The notes below the pieces were generated by a model. That model searched no databases, had not been told where the DNA came from, and was given only the letters and a program-made list of their open reading frames with translations. Positions 8,641 to 18,448 of a stretch of 64,000 nucleotides of DNA are shown one piece after another. Both the position numbers and the translations under genes were made by a program. Numbering within the stretch: position 1 is the first letter of the stretch; each line of letters starts with the position of its first letter. The stretch is from Shinella sp. SUS2 (GTDB lineage: Bacteria; Pseudomonadota; Alphaproteobacteria; Rhizobiales; Rhizobiaceae). Location of the stretch: contig NZ_KQ410726.1 of NCBI RefSeq assembly GCF_001262505.1, forward strand, positions 1 through 64,000. Direction: 5' to 3'.

Positions 8641-9858
8641 GTGACGGGAAGACTGGTTGTTGCGGGTGGCGGTCAGGCCGCCTTTGCCCTGGTTGCTAAA
8701 CTGCGTGCGCTGAAGGACGAGCGACCGATCAGCATCATCGCCGCCGAGGCGAGCCATCCCTATCAGCGCCCGCCGCTCTCCAAGAAATACCTGCTCGGCG
8801 AGGCGGACCTCGGCCGGCTGATGTTCCGGCCGGAGAGCTGGTACCCGGACAACAATGTCGAGATCCGCCTTTCGACCGAAATCACCGCCATCGACCGTGC
8901 CGCAAAGACGGTGACGCTCAGCGACGGCTCGACGCTGCACTACGGCGTGCTGGCGCTCGCCACCGGCGCGACGCCACGCCGCCTGCCGGCCGAGATCGGC
9001 GGCGACCTCGACGGCGTCTTCACCGTGCGCGACTACCGTGATGCCGACCGCCTCGGCCTCGAAATGCAGGAGGGTCGCCGGGCGCTCGTCGTCGGCGGTG
9101 GCTATATCGGCCTTGAAGCGGCGGCGGTCGCACGGGGCAGGGGGCTGCACGTCACCGTCATCGAGATGGCCGACCGCATCCTCGCCCGCGTCGCCTCGCC
9201 GGCAACCGCCACGATCCTCAAGGCGATCCATACGGCGCGCGGCGTCGATGTGCGGGAAAAGACCGGCCTCGTCCGGCTGCTCGGCGAAAACGGACGGGTC
9301 ACCGGTGCGGAGCTTTCCGATGGCTTCGTCCTGCCCGTCGACGTGGTGATCGCCGGCATCGGCGTTGCCGCGAATGACCAGCTGGCGCGCGATGCCGGGC
9401 TGGAGGTCGCGAACGGCATCGTCGTCGATGCCCAGGCCCGCACCTCGGATCCGGCGATCTTCGCCATGGGCGACTGCGCGGTGCTGCCCTTCAAGGGCAG
9501 CCGGGTTCGGCTCGAATCCGTGCAGAACGCGGTTGACCAGGCCGAGGCCGCTGCCGCGGTCATTGCCGGTGGCGAGGAGCCTTACGAGCCGAAACCGTGG
9601 TTCTGGTCCGACCAGTATGACGTCAAGCTGCAGATCGCCGGCTTCTGCATGGGGTTCGACGACACCTTTGTGCGTCCCGGTGCGCGCGAGGGCAGTGTCT
9701 CCGTCTGGTACTTCCGTGCGGGCAGGTTGATCGCCGTCGATGCGGTCAACGATGCCAAGGCCTATGTGGTCGGCAAGAAGCTGATCGAGATGGAGCGCAC
9801 GCCCGAGCGTGCAGTCCTGGAGGATCCCGCGACGGATCTCAAGGCCCTGACGCTCTGA
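8641..9858 (+). CDS. FAD/NAD-dependent ferredoxin (rubredoxin-type) reductase
   Basis: The 405-residue protein has an FAD-binding site (VVAGGGQAAFA), ATG motif (ALATGATPRR), an NAD(P)H-binding Rossmann motif (VVGGGYIGLEAA), the second FAD motif (IFAMGDCA) and a C-terminal reductase domain. This architecture is that of ferredoxin reductases feeding Rieske oxygenases or cytochrome P450s. No ferredoxin or oxygenase gene lies nearby, so the partner is unknown. GTG 8641 is chosen as start because GGACGGAAG precedes it and the next residues begin the FAD motif; the ATG at 8569 would add an unlikely 24-residue leader. Confidence 0.87.
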   Translation: MTGRLVVAGGGQAAFALVAKLRALKDERPISIIAAEASHPYQRPPLSKKYLLGEADLGRLMFRPESWYPDNNVEIRLSTEITAIDRAAKTVTLSDGSTLHYGVLALATGATPRRLPAEIGGDLDGVFTVRDYRDADRLGLEMQEGRRALVVGGGYIGLEAAAVARGRGLHVTVIEMADRILARVASPATATILKAIHTARGVDVREKTGLVRLLGENGRVTGAELSDGFVLPVDVVIAGIGVAANDQLARDAGLEVANGIVVDAQARTSDPAIFAMGDCAVLPFKGSRVRLESVQNAVDQAEAAAAVIAGGEEPYEPKPWFWSDQYDVKLQIAGFCMGFDDTFVRPGAREGSVSVWYFRAGRLIAVDAVNDAKAYVVGKKLIEMERTPERAVLEDPATDLKALTL

Positions 9859-10042
9859 AGGCCGGTGTACGCGCAGGTTGAGCGAAATGCTTGTTCCCTG
9901 TTGGAACAGTTGTGCCGGTTTGATTTTTATTAAGTATGAACTAACGTAAGGGAGGCCGGATTTTGCCCGGCTCCCACAATTCATTGATTTTTTAGGGTTG
10001 TCCGGCTGATTGGAGCGATCTTGCCTCCCCTCGGTGACCTTT

Positions 10043-12840
10043 ATGCTCCGCATCTTGACCTGCATTACCGTCGAGCACGACTTGAGACTTGTCCTGCTCG
10101 CTGCTCTGATCTGCTTCCTGTCCTGCTATGTTGCCGTGACGCTGATGCAAAGGGCGGGGGTGGCCAAGGGGACCGCGCGTACCCTGTGGCTGGGCGTTGC
10201 CGGTGCGTCGAGCGGCTTCGGCATCTGGGCGACCCATTTCATCGCGATGCTGGCTTATGATCCCGGCGTGCTCATGGGCTTCGATATGGAGCTCACGATG
10301 GCTTCGCTGGCTATCGCGATCGTCGTCACGACGATCGGCCTTGCCGTCGCCGCCTACTTTGCCGGTACGGTCGCGGCTGTCGCCGGTGGGCTCCTGCTCG
10401 GTGCAGGCATCACCTCCATGCACTATATCGGCATGGCTGCAATGGAGGTACCGGGGACCATTCATTGGGATACGGCCTATGTCGTGGCGTCCATCATATG
10501 TGCGGGTCTCTTCGGCGCGCTTGCACTTGTCTTCTGCATGCGCCCGCAGGCGCGCTTGCGCGACCGCGCGCTTGCCACCGTGCTGATGGCCCTCGGCGTC
10601 GTTTCGCTGCATTTCACCGCCATGGCGGCCGTGACCATCGAGCCCGGCCTGATGCCGGCGCCCGACGACACGATGCTGTCGACCAGCCTGATGGTGCCGC
10701 TGATCGCCGCCGTGGCCCTATCGTTGCTCTTCACCGGCCTGACGGCCGCCGTTTTCGCCCGGCAGGCCGAGCTTGCCGCCAACGAGAGCACGCGCCAGTT
10801 CGCGATGCTCGTGCAGGGCGTCAAGGACTACGCCATCTACATGCTCGACCCGGAAGGCCGCGTCGCCAACTGGAACGAGGGGGCGGAGCGCAACAAGGGC
10901 TACAAGGCGCATGAGGTCGTCGGCCAGCATTTCTCCCGCTTCTACGGCGAGGAAGACCGCGCGGCCGGCGTGCCGGAGCGGGCTTTGACCACCGCACGGG
11001 AAGAGGGCAAGTACGAGAGCGAAGGTTGGCGCTATCGCAAGGACGGCTCGCGCTTCTGGGCAAATGTGGTGCTGGACGCGATCTACGACACGGGCGGCGC
11101 ACTCGTCGGCTATGCCAAGATCACCAAGGACGTGACGAAGGAAAAGGCCGATGCCGACCGTCTCGCCGAGGTGACGAAGAACCTTGACCTCGCACTGGAG
11201 AACATGTCGCAGGGCCTTTGCCTGTTCGACAAGGACGAGCGCCTGCTGCTTGCCAACAAGCGCTACAGCGAACTCTTCGGCTTCCCGGAAGGCCGTATCC
11301 GCCCCGGCATGACGCTGCGCGAGATCGTCGACCAGGGCGTCGCCGACGTCTTCGTCGATCCGGCAATCTGGAAGCCGCGGGCGCGCGACATGTACGCCCG
11401 ACGCCGGGCGGCCATTCTGGCCAATGATGGCGGCGTTCTTGTCGAGAAGCTGTCGAATGGCGTTTCCGTGCAGCTGCGCTACCGCACGCTGCCGGATGGC
11501 GCCTGGGTTGCCACCTATGAGGACATTTCCGAACGGCTGCGCTCGGAGGAGCAGATCTCCTTCCTCGCCCGCCACGACAGCCTCACGGGCCTGCCAAACC
11601 GCGCGAACTTCAACAACCGCCTCGAGGCCGATCTGGATTCGGCGCGCCGGTCCGGCAGCAAGGTGGCGGTGATCGGTATCGACCTCGACAAGTTCAAGGA
11701 AATCAACGACACGCGTGGCCATGCGGCCGGCGACGAGGTGCTGATGACGCTGTCGAAGCGCATGCAGGCCTGCCTCGAGGCAGATGAAACCGTCGCCCGT
11801 TTCGGCGGCGACGAATTTGCCGCCGCCAAGCGTTTCGAGGATATCGCCGAACTCCACGACTTCATCCAGCGGCTGGAAGCCTGCCTGCATGAGGAAATCC
11901 GCATCGACGGCTACGACATCAAGCCGGGTGCGAGCCTCGGCGTCGCGATCTATCCGCAGGATGCCGATAATCTCGAAGCTCTCCTCAACAATGCCGACCT
12001 TGCCATGTACCGCGCCAAGGACGCGCTGACCGAGCGGGTCTGCTTTTACGAGGTCTCGATGGACGAGGCCGCCCGCAGCCGTCGCCTCATCGCCAACGAT
12101 CTCTGGCAGGCGGTCGAGCGCAATGAGCTGCAACTGCACTACCAGGTGCAGAAGGCGGTCAATTCCGGCGATACGATCGGCTACGAGGTGCTGCTGCGCT
12201 GGCACCATCCCGTGCGCGGCACCATACCGCCGAGCGACTTCATCCCGATCGCGGAAGAATGGGGGCCATCCTGCCGATCGGCGAATGGGTGCTGCGCGAA
12301 GCCTGCCGCGAGGCGGCGACCTGGAACAACGGGCACAAGATCGCCGTCAACCTGTCGCCGGTACAGCTCGGCAATGCCGACGTCGCCGACCTCGTGCACC
12401 GGGTGCTGCTGGACACCGGCCTCAGCCCGCACCGGCTGGAGCTGGAAATCACGGAATCGACCATTATCGGCGACAAGGAGCGCGCCCTCCAGACGCTCCG
12501 CCGCATCAAGGCCTTCGGCGTCACCATCGCCATCGACGATTTCGGCACGGGCTATTCCTCGCTGGAAACCCTGCGCGCCTTCCCCTTCGACAAGATCAAG
12601 CTCGACCGCAGCTTCATGAGCGAGGTGGAGGCGAGCCCCGAAGCGAAGGCCATCATCCGCGCCATCCTGGCGCTCGGCCAGACGCTGCGCGTGCCGGTTC
12701 TGGCGGAAGGCGTGGAAACGCGCAGCCAGCTCGACATCCTGCTCGACGAGGGCTGCGACGAGGCGCAGGGCTACTTCCTCGGCCGGCCGGTTCCGGTGGA
12801 GCGCATCCGTCCGGATCTCGACGCGAGCGAGGCGGCCTGA
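10043..12840 (+). pseudogene. MHYT-PAS-PAS-GGDEF-EAL c-di-GMP protein, one-base frameshift in the EAL domain
   Basis: Read from ATG 10043, the gene encodes an integral membrane MHYT sensor (about residues 10-245, with THFIAM, MHYIGM and LHFTAM repeats thought to bind a metal), a PAS domain (YMLDPEGRVANWNEGAE), a second PAS-like domain (GLCLFDKDERLLL), GGDEF (FGGDEF, residues 588-592) and the start of EAL (EVLLR from residue 715). At 12261-12265, a run of five G, the frame breaks after FIPIAEEW. The rest of the EAL domain continues in the -1 register (ILPIGEWVLREAC to the stop at 12840) with its key motifs NLSPVQL, EITEST, DDFGTG and AEGVE. One extra G would restore about 932 residues. Either a sequencing error in the G-run or a real inactivation of the phosphodiesterase half. 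Confidence 0.9.
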
Positions 12841-12846
12841 GCCGCC

Positions 12847-13293
12847 TTACTGTCGCTTGAAGCGGCGGCCGGCGAGGTCGATCTGGAAGCGGGGGAAGAT
12901 GAAGACGCCGATGATGGAGCCGGCGTACTTTTCCTCGAGGCCTGTCGATTCCCCGACGCAGAACACCGGCTGGCGCGGCGCGCCGTCGAGATGAATGGTC
13001 GTGGAGAAGCAGAAGGACGAGGAGGACGCCGCTGCCTGCTCGAAGAGCTCCAGCACGCGCGTGCGATCCAGCGGCTCGTAGCAGCGGATGAGGTTCAGAA
13101 GGCCGCAGGCGCGCTGCGGCAGGCCATGCGCCATCGCCGCCTTGTCACCCAGCGTGAAGAGGCCGTTGGAAAGATCACCGGTCCAGCGCTCCGTCACGCA
13201 ATATTGCGTGAGCAGTTCATTGTCCGTCTCGTCGAACTCCATCGAGCCCGGCAGAAAGGGCGACGAGAGATCAGTCTTGATTATTTTGAACAC
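12847..13293 (-). CDS. stand-alone PAS-like domain protein (paralogue 2)
   Basis: A 148-residue cytoplasmic protein with one PAS_3-like domain: ERWTGDLSNGLFTLG, HGL, CGLLNLIRCYEPLDR (like the HPDDR element), SFCFSTTIH and PVFCVGES. It has no output domain. It is the paralogue of the protein at 2945-3376. It converges on the MHYT-PAS-GGDEF-EAL gene, with stop codons six bases apart, so the two probably share a terminator region rather than an operon. A role as a diffusible sensor or decoy for PAS dimers is inference only. Confidence 0.72.
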   Translation of the reverse strand: MFKIIKTDLSSPFLPGSMEFDETDNELLTQYCVTERWTGDLSNGLFTLGDKAAMAHGLPQRACGLLNLIRCYEPLDRTRVLELFEQAAASSSSFCFSTTIHLDGAPRQPVFCVGESTGLEEKYAGSIIGVFIFPRFQIDLAGRRFKRQ

Positions 13294-13466
13294 CTACGAC
13301 CTCAGGCAGTTGCTCGAATTTGGCCGACATGTCTCGCCCTTGATGGCGCAAAACACGCTAAAAAGTAGTGCCGGCTGACAACCATCGAAGCCCGCCGAAC
13401 CACTTTCTCATGTACAGAACTGCGCCCGGCTCCGTCTTTGCTATCGGATCGGACGTACGCGTGAAG

Positions 13467-13507
13467 ACCGCCGCTGACCTTCATGCAGGTCCCCCGGCGG
13501 TTTCTTT
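13467..13507 (+). terminator. terminator-like hairpin without an assigned gene
   Basis: A two-part stem (13467-13473 with 13495-13501, and 13476-13480 with 13487-13491) is followed by TTTCTTT on the plus strand. The nearest plus-strand coding sequence ends more than 600 bases upstream, and a minus-strand gene lies between. It may end a small RNA, or it may be a chance hairpin. Confidence 0.45.
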
Positions 13508-13710
13508 CCAATGCTTGGGGACATCCGGCTGCACGACAAATCGACTGCAATACCGTCGATTTTCAGCGCCTGAACCCCGGTGAATCTTTAAAGTTCACTT
13601 GGTGCGTCTTTATAGTTGGTTTTTTGATACCATCAACGACTTTTTGATAATTATTGTACAAATGGAAAAATTCTTTTCACGGTAACGATGCAGCTCCTCT
13701 GCCGCCCCAA

Positions 13711-13742
13711 AAGCAAAAAGGGCGGCCCGAAGACCGCCCTTT
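13711..13742 (-). terminator. Rho-independent terminator of groESL
   Basis: On the minus strand a perfect 9-bp stem AAAGGGCGG / CCGCCCTTT (13734-13742 with 13717-13725) with an 8-base loop is followed by TTGCTTTTGG. It lies about 145 bases after the groEL stop, leaving an unusually long 3' untranslated region. Confidence 0.8.
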
Positions 13743-13785
13743 CCGAACTGAACCGGATGGCTCAGATGCAGGACCCGAAGGTCTT

Positions 13786-13798
13786 ACATCATGTCCAT
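13786..13798 (-). repeat. 13-base copy of the groEL 3' end
   Basis: ATGGACATGATGT on the minus strand is identical to the last coding bases of groEL at 13888-13900. In both places it is followed by bases completing a stop (TAA here, TGA in groEL), so both encode MDMM-stop. The preceding two codons here are GGC AGC, compared with GGC GGT in groEL. This looks like the tail of a second groEL copy lost by recombination, or a small duplication. Confidence 0.5.
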
Positions 13799-13805
13799 GC
13801 TGCCA

Positions 13806-13830
13806 GTTCAGCGCGCTTGACGCGCTGAAC
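13806..13830. other. perfect 10-bp hairpin in the groEL 3' region
   Basis: GTTCAGCGCG (13806-13815) pairs fully with CGCGCTGAAC (13821-13830) around a five-base loop. It has no T-tract on either strand. It could be an RNA-stabilising stem in the long groESL 3' untranslated region, or a remnant of a small palindromic repeat. Confidence 0.5.
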
Positions 13831-13885
13831 CAACTTTAATGCATGGGCGAAGCTTGATGGTCACGCTGTAATAGGCTTTCGCCTA

Positions 13886-15568
<1,683 letters not shown>

Positions 15569-15579
15569 TTACCGGCAGA

Positions 15580-15876
15580 TCAGCCGATGATGCCCATGAT
15601 GTCGGCTTCCTTCATGATCAGAAGGTCTTCGCCGTCGAGCTTGACTTCGGTGCCCGACCACTTGCCGAACAGAACGCGGTCGCCAGCCTTGACGTCGAGT
15701 GCGACGACCTTGCCGGAGTCATCACGGGCGCCGGAGCCGACGGCGACGACTTCGCCTTCCTGCGGCTTTTCCTTGGCGGTGTCCGGAATGATGATGCCGC
15801 CCTTGGTCTTGGCTTCGGACTCGACGCGACGAACGACGACGCGGTCGTGAAGCGGGCGGAAGGTGGTGCTTGCCAT
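15580..15876 (-). CDS. groES: co-chaperonin GroES (Hsp10)
   Basis: The 98-residue protein has the GroES fold: [13 protein letters not shown] at the N-terminus, the mobile loop [12 protein letters not shown] that contacts GroEL, and KYSGTE-like [12 protein letters not shown] near the C-terminus. It caps the GroEL chamber. First gene of the groESL operon; a promoter of rhizobial type and a CIRCE operator lie directly upstream. Confidence 0.97.
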   Translation of the reverse strand: MASTTFRPLHDRVVVRRVESEAKTKGGIIIPDTAKEKPQEGEVVAVGSGARDDSGKVVALDVKAGDRVLFGKWSGTEVKLDGEDLLIMKEADIMGIIG

Positions 15877-15935
15877 TGTCTTATCCCTCGATCAAATGAC
15901 ATTGCGGATCGCGAGATGGATCCGGTGGATTGATG

Positions 15936-15962
15936 TTAGCACTCGTCTTTCATGAGTGCTAG
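15936..15962 (-). promoter_or_regulatory. CIRCE operator (HrcA-binding site)
   Basis: TTAGCACTC - 9 bases - GAGTGCTAG matches the CIRCE consensus TTAGCACTC-N9-GAGTGCTAA with a single end mismatch. It lies 60 bases before groES, at or just after the predicted transcription start. HrcA bound here would repress groESL until heat stress. hrcA is not in this window. Confidence 0.96.
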
Positions 15963-15970
15963 CGATGCCG

Positions 15971-15999
15971 AGATAGGCGGCGGGGCGGTTGGAGTCAAG
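15971..15999 (-). promoter_or_regulatory. groESL promoter
   Basis: On the minus strand CTTGAC (15999-15994), 17 bases, then CTATCT (15976-15971). This fits the rhizobial housekeeping consensus CTTGAC-N17-CTATAT; the -35 half also resembles the CTTG of heat-shock RpoH promoters. The start point would fall near 15965, against the CIRCE operator. Confidence 0.8.
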
Positions 16000-16195
16000 A
16001 ACGGCGCCTCCAAAATATTTCGCCCGGAATGGTTACCCAGCCGCCAGATGGGAGCGCCATCGCACGCCATCAAGACGCCGCGATGAATTTTCGGCAGTTT
16101 GCCGGTGGATGGGGCAAAATTGTGTGGAGAGGCTTGTTTTCTTGCCCCCGCTTTGCGATGTCAGCCGGGCTCGACCTTGATACGGGAATCCCCTG
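16000..16195. other. remaining intergenic sequence between groES promoter and HAD gene
   Basis: Together with the groES leader this completes a 319-base divergent gap. I see no further coding sequence, repeat or clear promoter here; the plus-strand promoter of the HAD gene should be in it. Confidence 0.5.
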
Positions 16196-17044
16196 ATGGC
16201 TCAACGCATCCAATCCTTCAGCGACATCACGCAGCATTACGACGTGGCCCTCTGCGACGTCTGGGGTGTCCTGCACAATGGCGTCGAAGCCTTCTCCTAT
16301 GCATCGGAAGCCCTTGCTGCGGCCCGCGCCGCTGGCCTTGCCGTCGTGCTGATCACCAACTCGCCGCGCCCGCATCCCGGTGTAAAGGTGCAAATCCGCG
16401 GCCTCGGCGTCACCGACGACGCCTATGACCGCATCGTCACCTCGGGCGACGTCACCCGTGCGCTGATCGCGGAAGGGCCGAAGAAGATCTATTTCATCGG
16501 TGCCGAAAAGGACCTGCCTCTGCTCGACGGCCTCGATGTCGAACCGGTCGGGCTGGACGAAGCGGGCATCGTGGTTTGCGCAGGCTTGCGCAGCGACGAG
16601 ACGGAGACCGTCGAGGATTACCGCGCCGAGCTGACGGCGCTTGCGGCGCGGAAGCTGCCCTTCATCTGCGCCAATCCCGATCTCGTCGTCGAGCGCGGCC
16701 ACCGGCTCATCCCCTGTGCCGGTGCGATCGCCAAGCTCTTCGAGGAGCTGGGCGGCACGAGCCAGATCGCCGGCAAGCCGCATCGGCCGATCTACGAGAA
16801 ATCGATTGCCGAGGCGCGCGACGTGCATGGCGATTTCGATCTCTCACGGGTGATCGCCATCGGCGACGGCATGCCGACGGACGTGCGCGGCGCGGAAGCC
16901 TTCGGGCTCGATGTGCTCTATATTTCGGGCGGCATCCACGCGCAGCATTATGTCGAGGCCGGCCGCACCGACGAGGCGAAGCTTTCGGCCTTCCTGAAGG
17001 AGGAGGGCACTCACCCGAAATGGTGGATGCCCCGGCTGCAGTGA
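16196..17044 (+). CDS. HAD-superfamily subfamily IIA hydrolase (TIGR01459 type)
   Basis: The 282-residue protein has the HAD nucleophile motif at Asp21 (LCDVWGVLHNG), motif II (LITNSPRP), a class IIA cap domain in the middle, and the acidic motif IGDGMPTDVRGAEAFG. The substitution of DxW for the usual DxD is typical of this alphaproteobacterial group, so phosphatase activity is uncertain. It overlaps the region upstream of ribF, and the pair is probably co-transcribed. Substrate unknown. Confidence 0.88.
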   Translation: MAQRIQSFSDITQHYDVALCDVWGVLHNGVEAFSYASEALAAARAAGLAVVLITNSPRPHPGVKVQIRGLGVTDDAYDRIVTSGDVTRALIAEGPKKIYFIGAEKDLPLLDGLDVEPVGLDEAGIVVCAGLRSDETETVEDYRAELTALAARKLPFICANPDLVVERGHRLIPCAGAIAKLFEELGGTSQIAGKPHRPIYEKSIAEARDVHGDFDLSRVIAIGDGMPTDVRGAEAFGLDVLYISGGIHAQHYVEAGRTDEAKLSAFLKEEGTHPKWWMPRLQ

Positions 17045-17058
17045 CGGAGACGGTCGTC

Positions 17059-18039
17059 ATGACGGTTTTTCACAGGAACGAGACGAAGGAGCCGCTGCCG
17101 GAGCATCTGCGCGGCGGCGTCATCGCCATCGGCAATTTCGACGGCGTGCACCGCGGCCACCAGGCCGTGCTGCAACGCGCGCTCGACATTGCGAAAGACC
17201 GCGGTATCCCCGCGCTGGTGCTGACCTTCGAGCCGCATCCGCGCACGGTCTTCCGCCCGGAGCGCCCGGTCTTCCGGCTGACGCCTGCGCCGTTGAAGGC
17301 CCGCATCCTTGAAGGCATGGGCTTTTCCGCCGTCATCGAATATCCGTTCGATCGCAGCTTCTCCGAAATGTCGGCGAACGACTTCATCAACGCCGTGCTG
17401 CTGGACTGGCTGCACGCCTCCGAAGTCGTCACCGGCTTCGACTTCCACTTCGGCAAGGGCAGGGAGGGTGGTCCGGCCTTCCTGATGAACGCCGGCGAGG
17501 GCAACGGGTTCGGCGTCACACTGGTCGATGCTTTTCGCGACGAAAACGCCTCGGTCATCTCCTCCAGTTTCATCCGCGCACTGCTTGGCGAAGGCGCCGT
17601 CACCGAGGCCGCCGGCCAGCTCGGCTATCGCTATACGGTGGAGGCCGAGGTCATCGACGGCAAGAAGCTCGGCCGCACGCTCGGCTATCCGACCGCCAAC
17701 ATGCAGCTTCCGCCGGAAGTGGAGCTGCGCAACGGCATCTACGCCGTGCGCTTCCGCCGCCCCGACGGCAGCCTCCACGACGGCGTCGCCAGCTACGGCC
17801 GCCGCCCGACGGTCACCTCGAACGGCGTTCCGCTGCTCGAAACCTTCCTCTTCGATTTCTCCGGCGATCTCTACGGCGAAGTCTCTGCCGTCTCCTTCTT
17901 CGGTCATCTGCGCGACGAACTGAAGTTCGATGGCCTCGATGCGCTGGTCGTGCAGATGAAGCGCGACGAGGAGGAGGCGCGGGCGCTGTTGTCGGGCGTC
18001 ACGCCGCTCGGGGTCGTCGACCAGCGGCTCTGTTTCTGA
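17059..18039 (+). CDS. ribF: bifunctional riboflavin kinase / FMN adenylyltransferase
   Basis: The 326-residue protein has the FAD synthetase domain first (IGNFDGVHRGHQ nucleotidyltransferase motif; FDFHFGKGREGG) and the riboflavin kinase domain second (GRTLGYPTANMQ; NGIYAV). It converts riboflavin to FMN and then FAD. ATG 17059 is preceded by CGGAGA at good spacing; GTG 17041, which overlaps the stop of the HAD gene, is an alternative. The frame is open much further upstream but inside the HAD gene. Confidence 0.94.
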   Translation: MTVFHRNETKEPLPEHLRGGVIAIGNFDGVHRGHQAVLQRALDIAKDRGIPALVLTFEPHPRTVFRPERPVFRLTPAPLKARILEGMGFSAVIEYPFDRSFSEMSANDFINAVLLDWLHASEVVTGFDFHFGKGREGGPAFLMNAGEGNGFGVTLVDAFRDENASVISSSFIRALLGEGAVTEAAGQLGYRYTVEAEVIDGKKLGRTLGYPTANMQLPPEVELRNGIYAVRFRRPDGSLHDGVASYGRRPTVTSNGVPLLETFLFDFSGDLYGEVSAVSFFGHLRDELKFDGLDALVVQMKRDEEEARALLSGVTPLGVVDQRLCF

Positions 18040-18050
18040 GCGCAAACTTT

Positions 18051-18190
18051 GCCCCTCACCCTAACCCTCTCCCCGCAAGCGGGGAGAGGGGACTTGCCCA
18101 ACAAACTGGTATTGGTTGGGGAAAACGGTACGACATATCCCCTTCGCCCCGCTTGCGGGGAGAAGGTGGCCGGCAGGCCGGATGAGGGGC
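18051..18190. repeat. RIME-type palindromic intergenic element, copy 1
   Basis: About 140 bases bounded by an 8-base inverted repeat (18051-18058 and 18183-18190). Inside are two GC-rich hairpins built on CCCCGCNNGCGGGG: a perfect 12-bp stem at 18065-18090 and an imperfect one at 18141-18166. It matches the rhizobial RIME family and shares core sequence with the copy at 33184-33307. It lies between ribF and ileS. Confidence 0.85.
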
Positions 18191-18448
18191 CGTTCCTCCG
18201 GCGGGGCGGCGGGGGACCCAAATATAAGCCACCCGTCTTTTCAAACGACCGAAAACGCCGTAAGACCGCGCGCATGATGCTCAACCGGCTGACCATCGAT
18301 CTGCGAATTAGTGGCCCGGCCTTCCGCGCGCTCTGAGCGAGGCCGGAAGGTCCGGGATTTCGGGCGTTTCCTGAACGCCCCCGCCGTCAGAACCTGACAA
18401 TATCCCCGCATGCGCAAACGCGCGCGTAAAAAGACGATAGCCATATCC
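18191..18448 (+). other. ileS upstream region
   Basis: Rest of the 409-base gap between ribF and ileS. No coding sequence is seen. A small hairpin (18362-18368 with 18374-18380) lies about 70 bases before the ileS start. I see no T-box-like structure. Confidence 0.5.

Larger units (their letters stand above)
13294..13885. other. 592-base intergenic region between the PAS-like gene and groEL
   Basis: No convincing coding sequence. It holds, in order: the likely promoter area of the minus-strand PAS-like gene; a plus-strand terminator-like hairpin at 13467-13507 with no obvious gene in front of it; an AT-rich stretch (about 13580-13680); the groESL terminator at 13711-13742; a 13-base copy of the groEL 3' end at 13786-13798; a perfect hairpin at 13806-13830; and a small hairpin at 13871-13886 that touches the groEL stop codon. 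Confidence 0.7.

Noticed and set aside
13302..13550. 82-codon open frame on the minus strand upstream of the PAS-like gene
   Set aside because: No ribosome-binding site, biased composition, and it overlaps the hairpin at 13467-13507.
18051..18190. Rho-independent terminator for ribF
   Set aside because: The strong hairpin has no T-tract and recurs at 33184-33307 with shared ends, so a RIME-type element explains it better.
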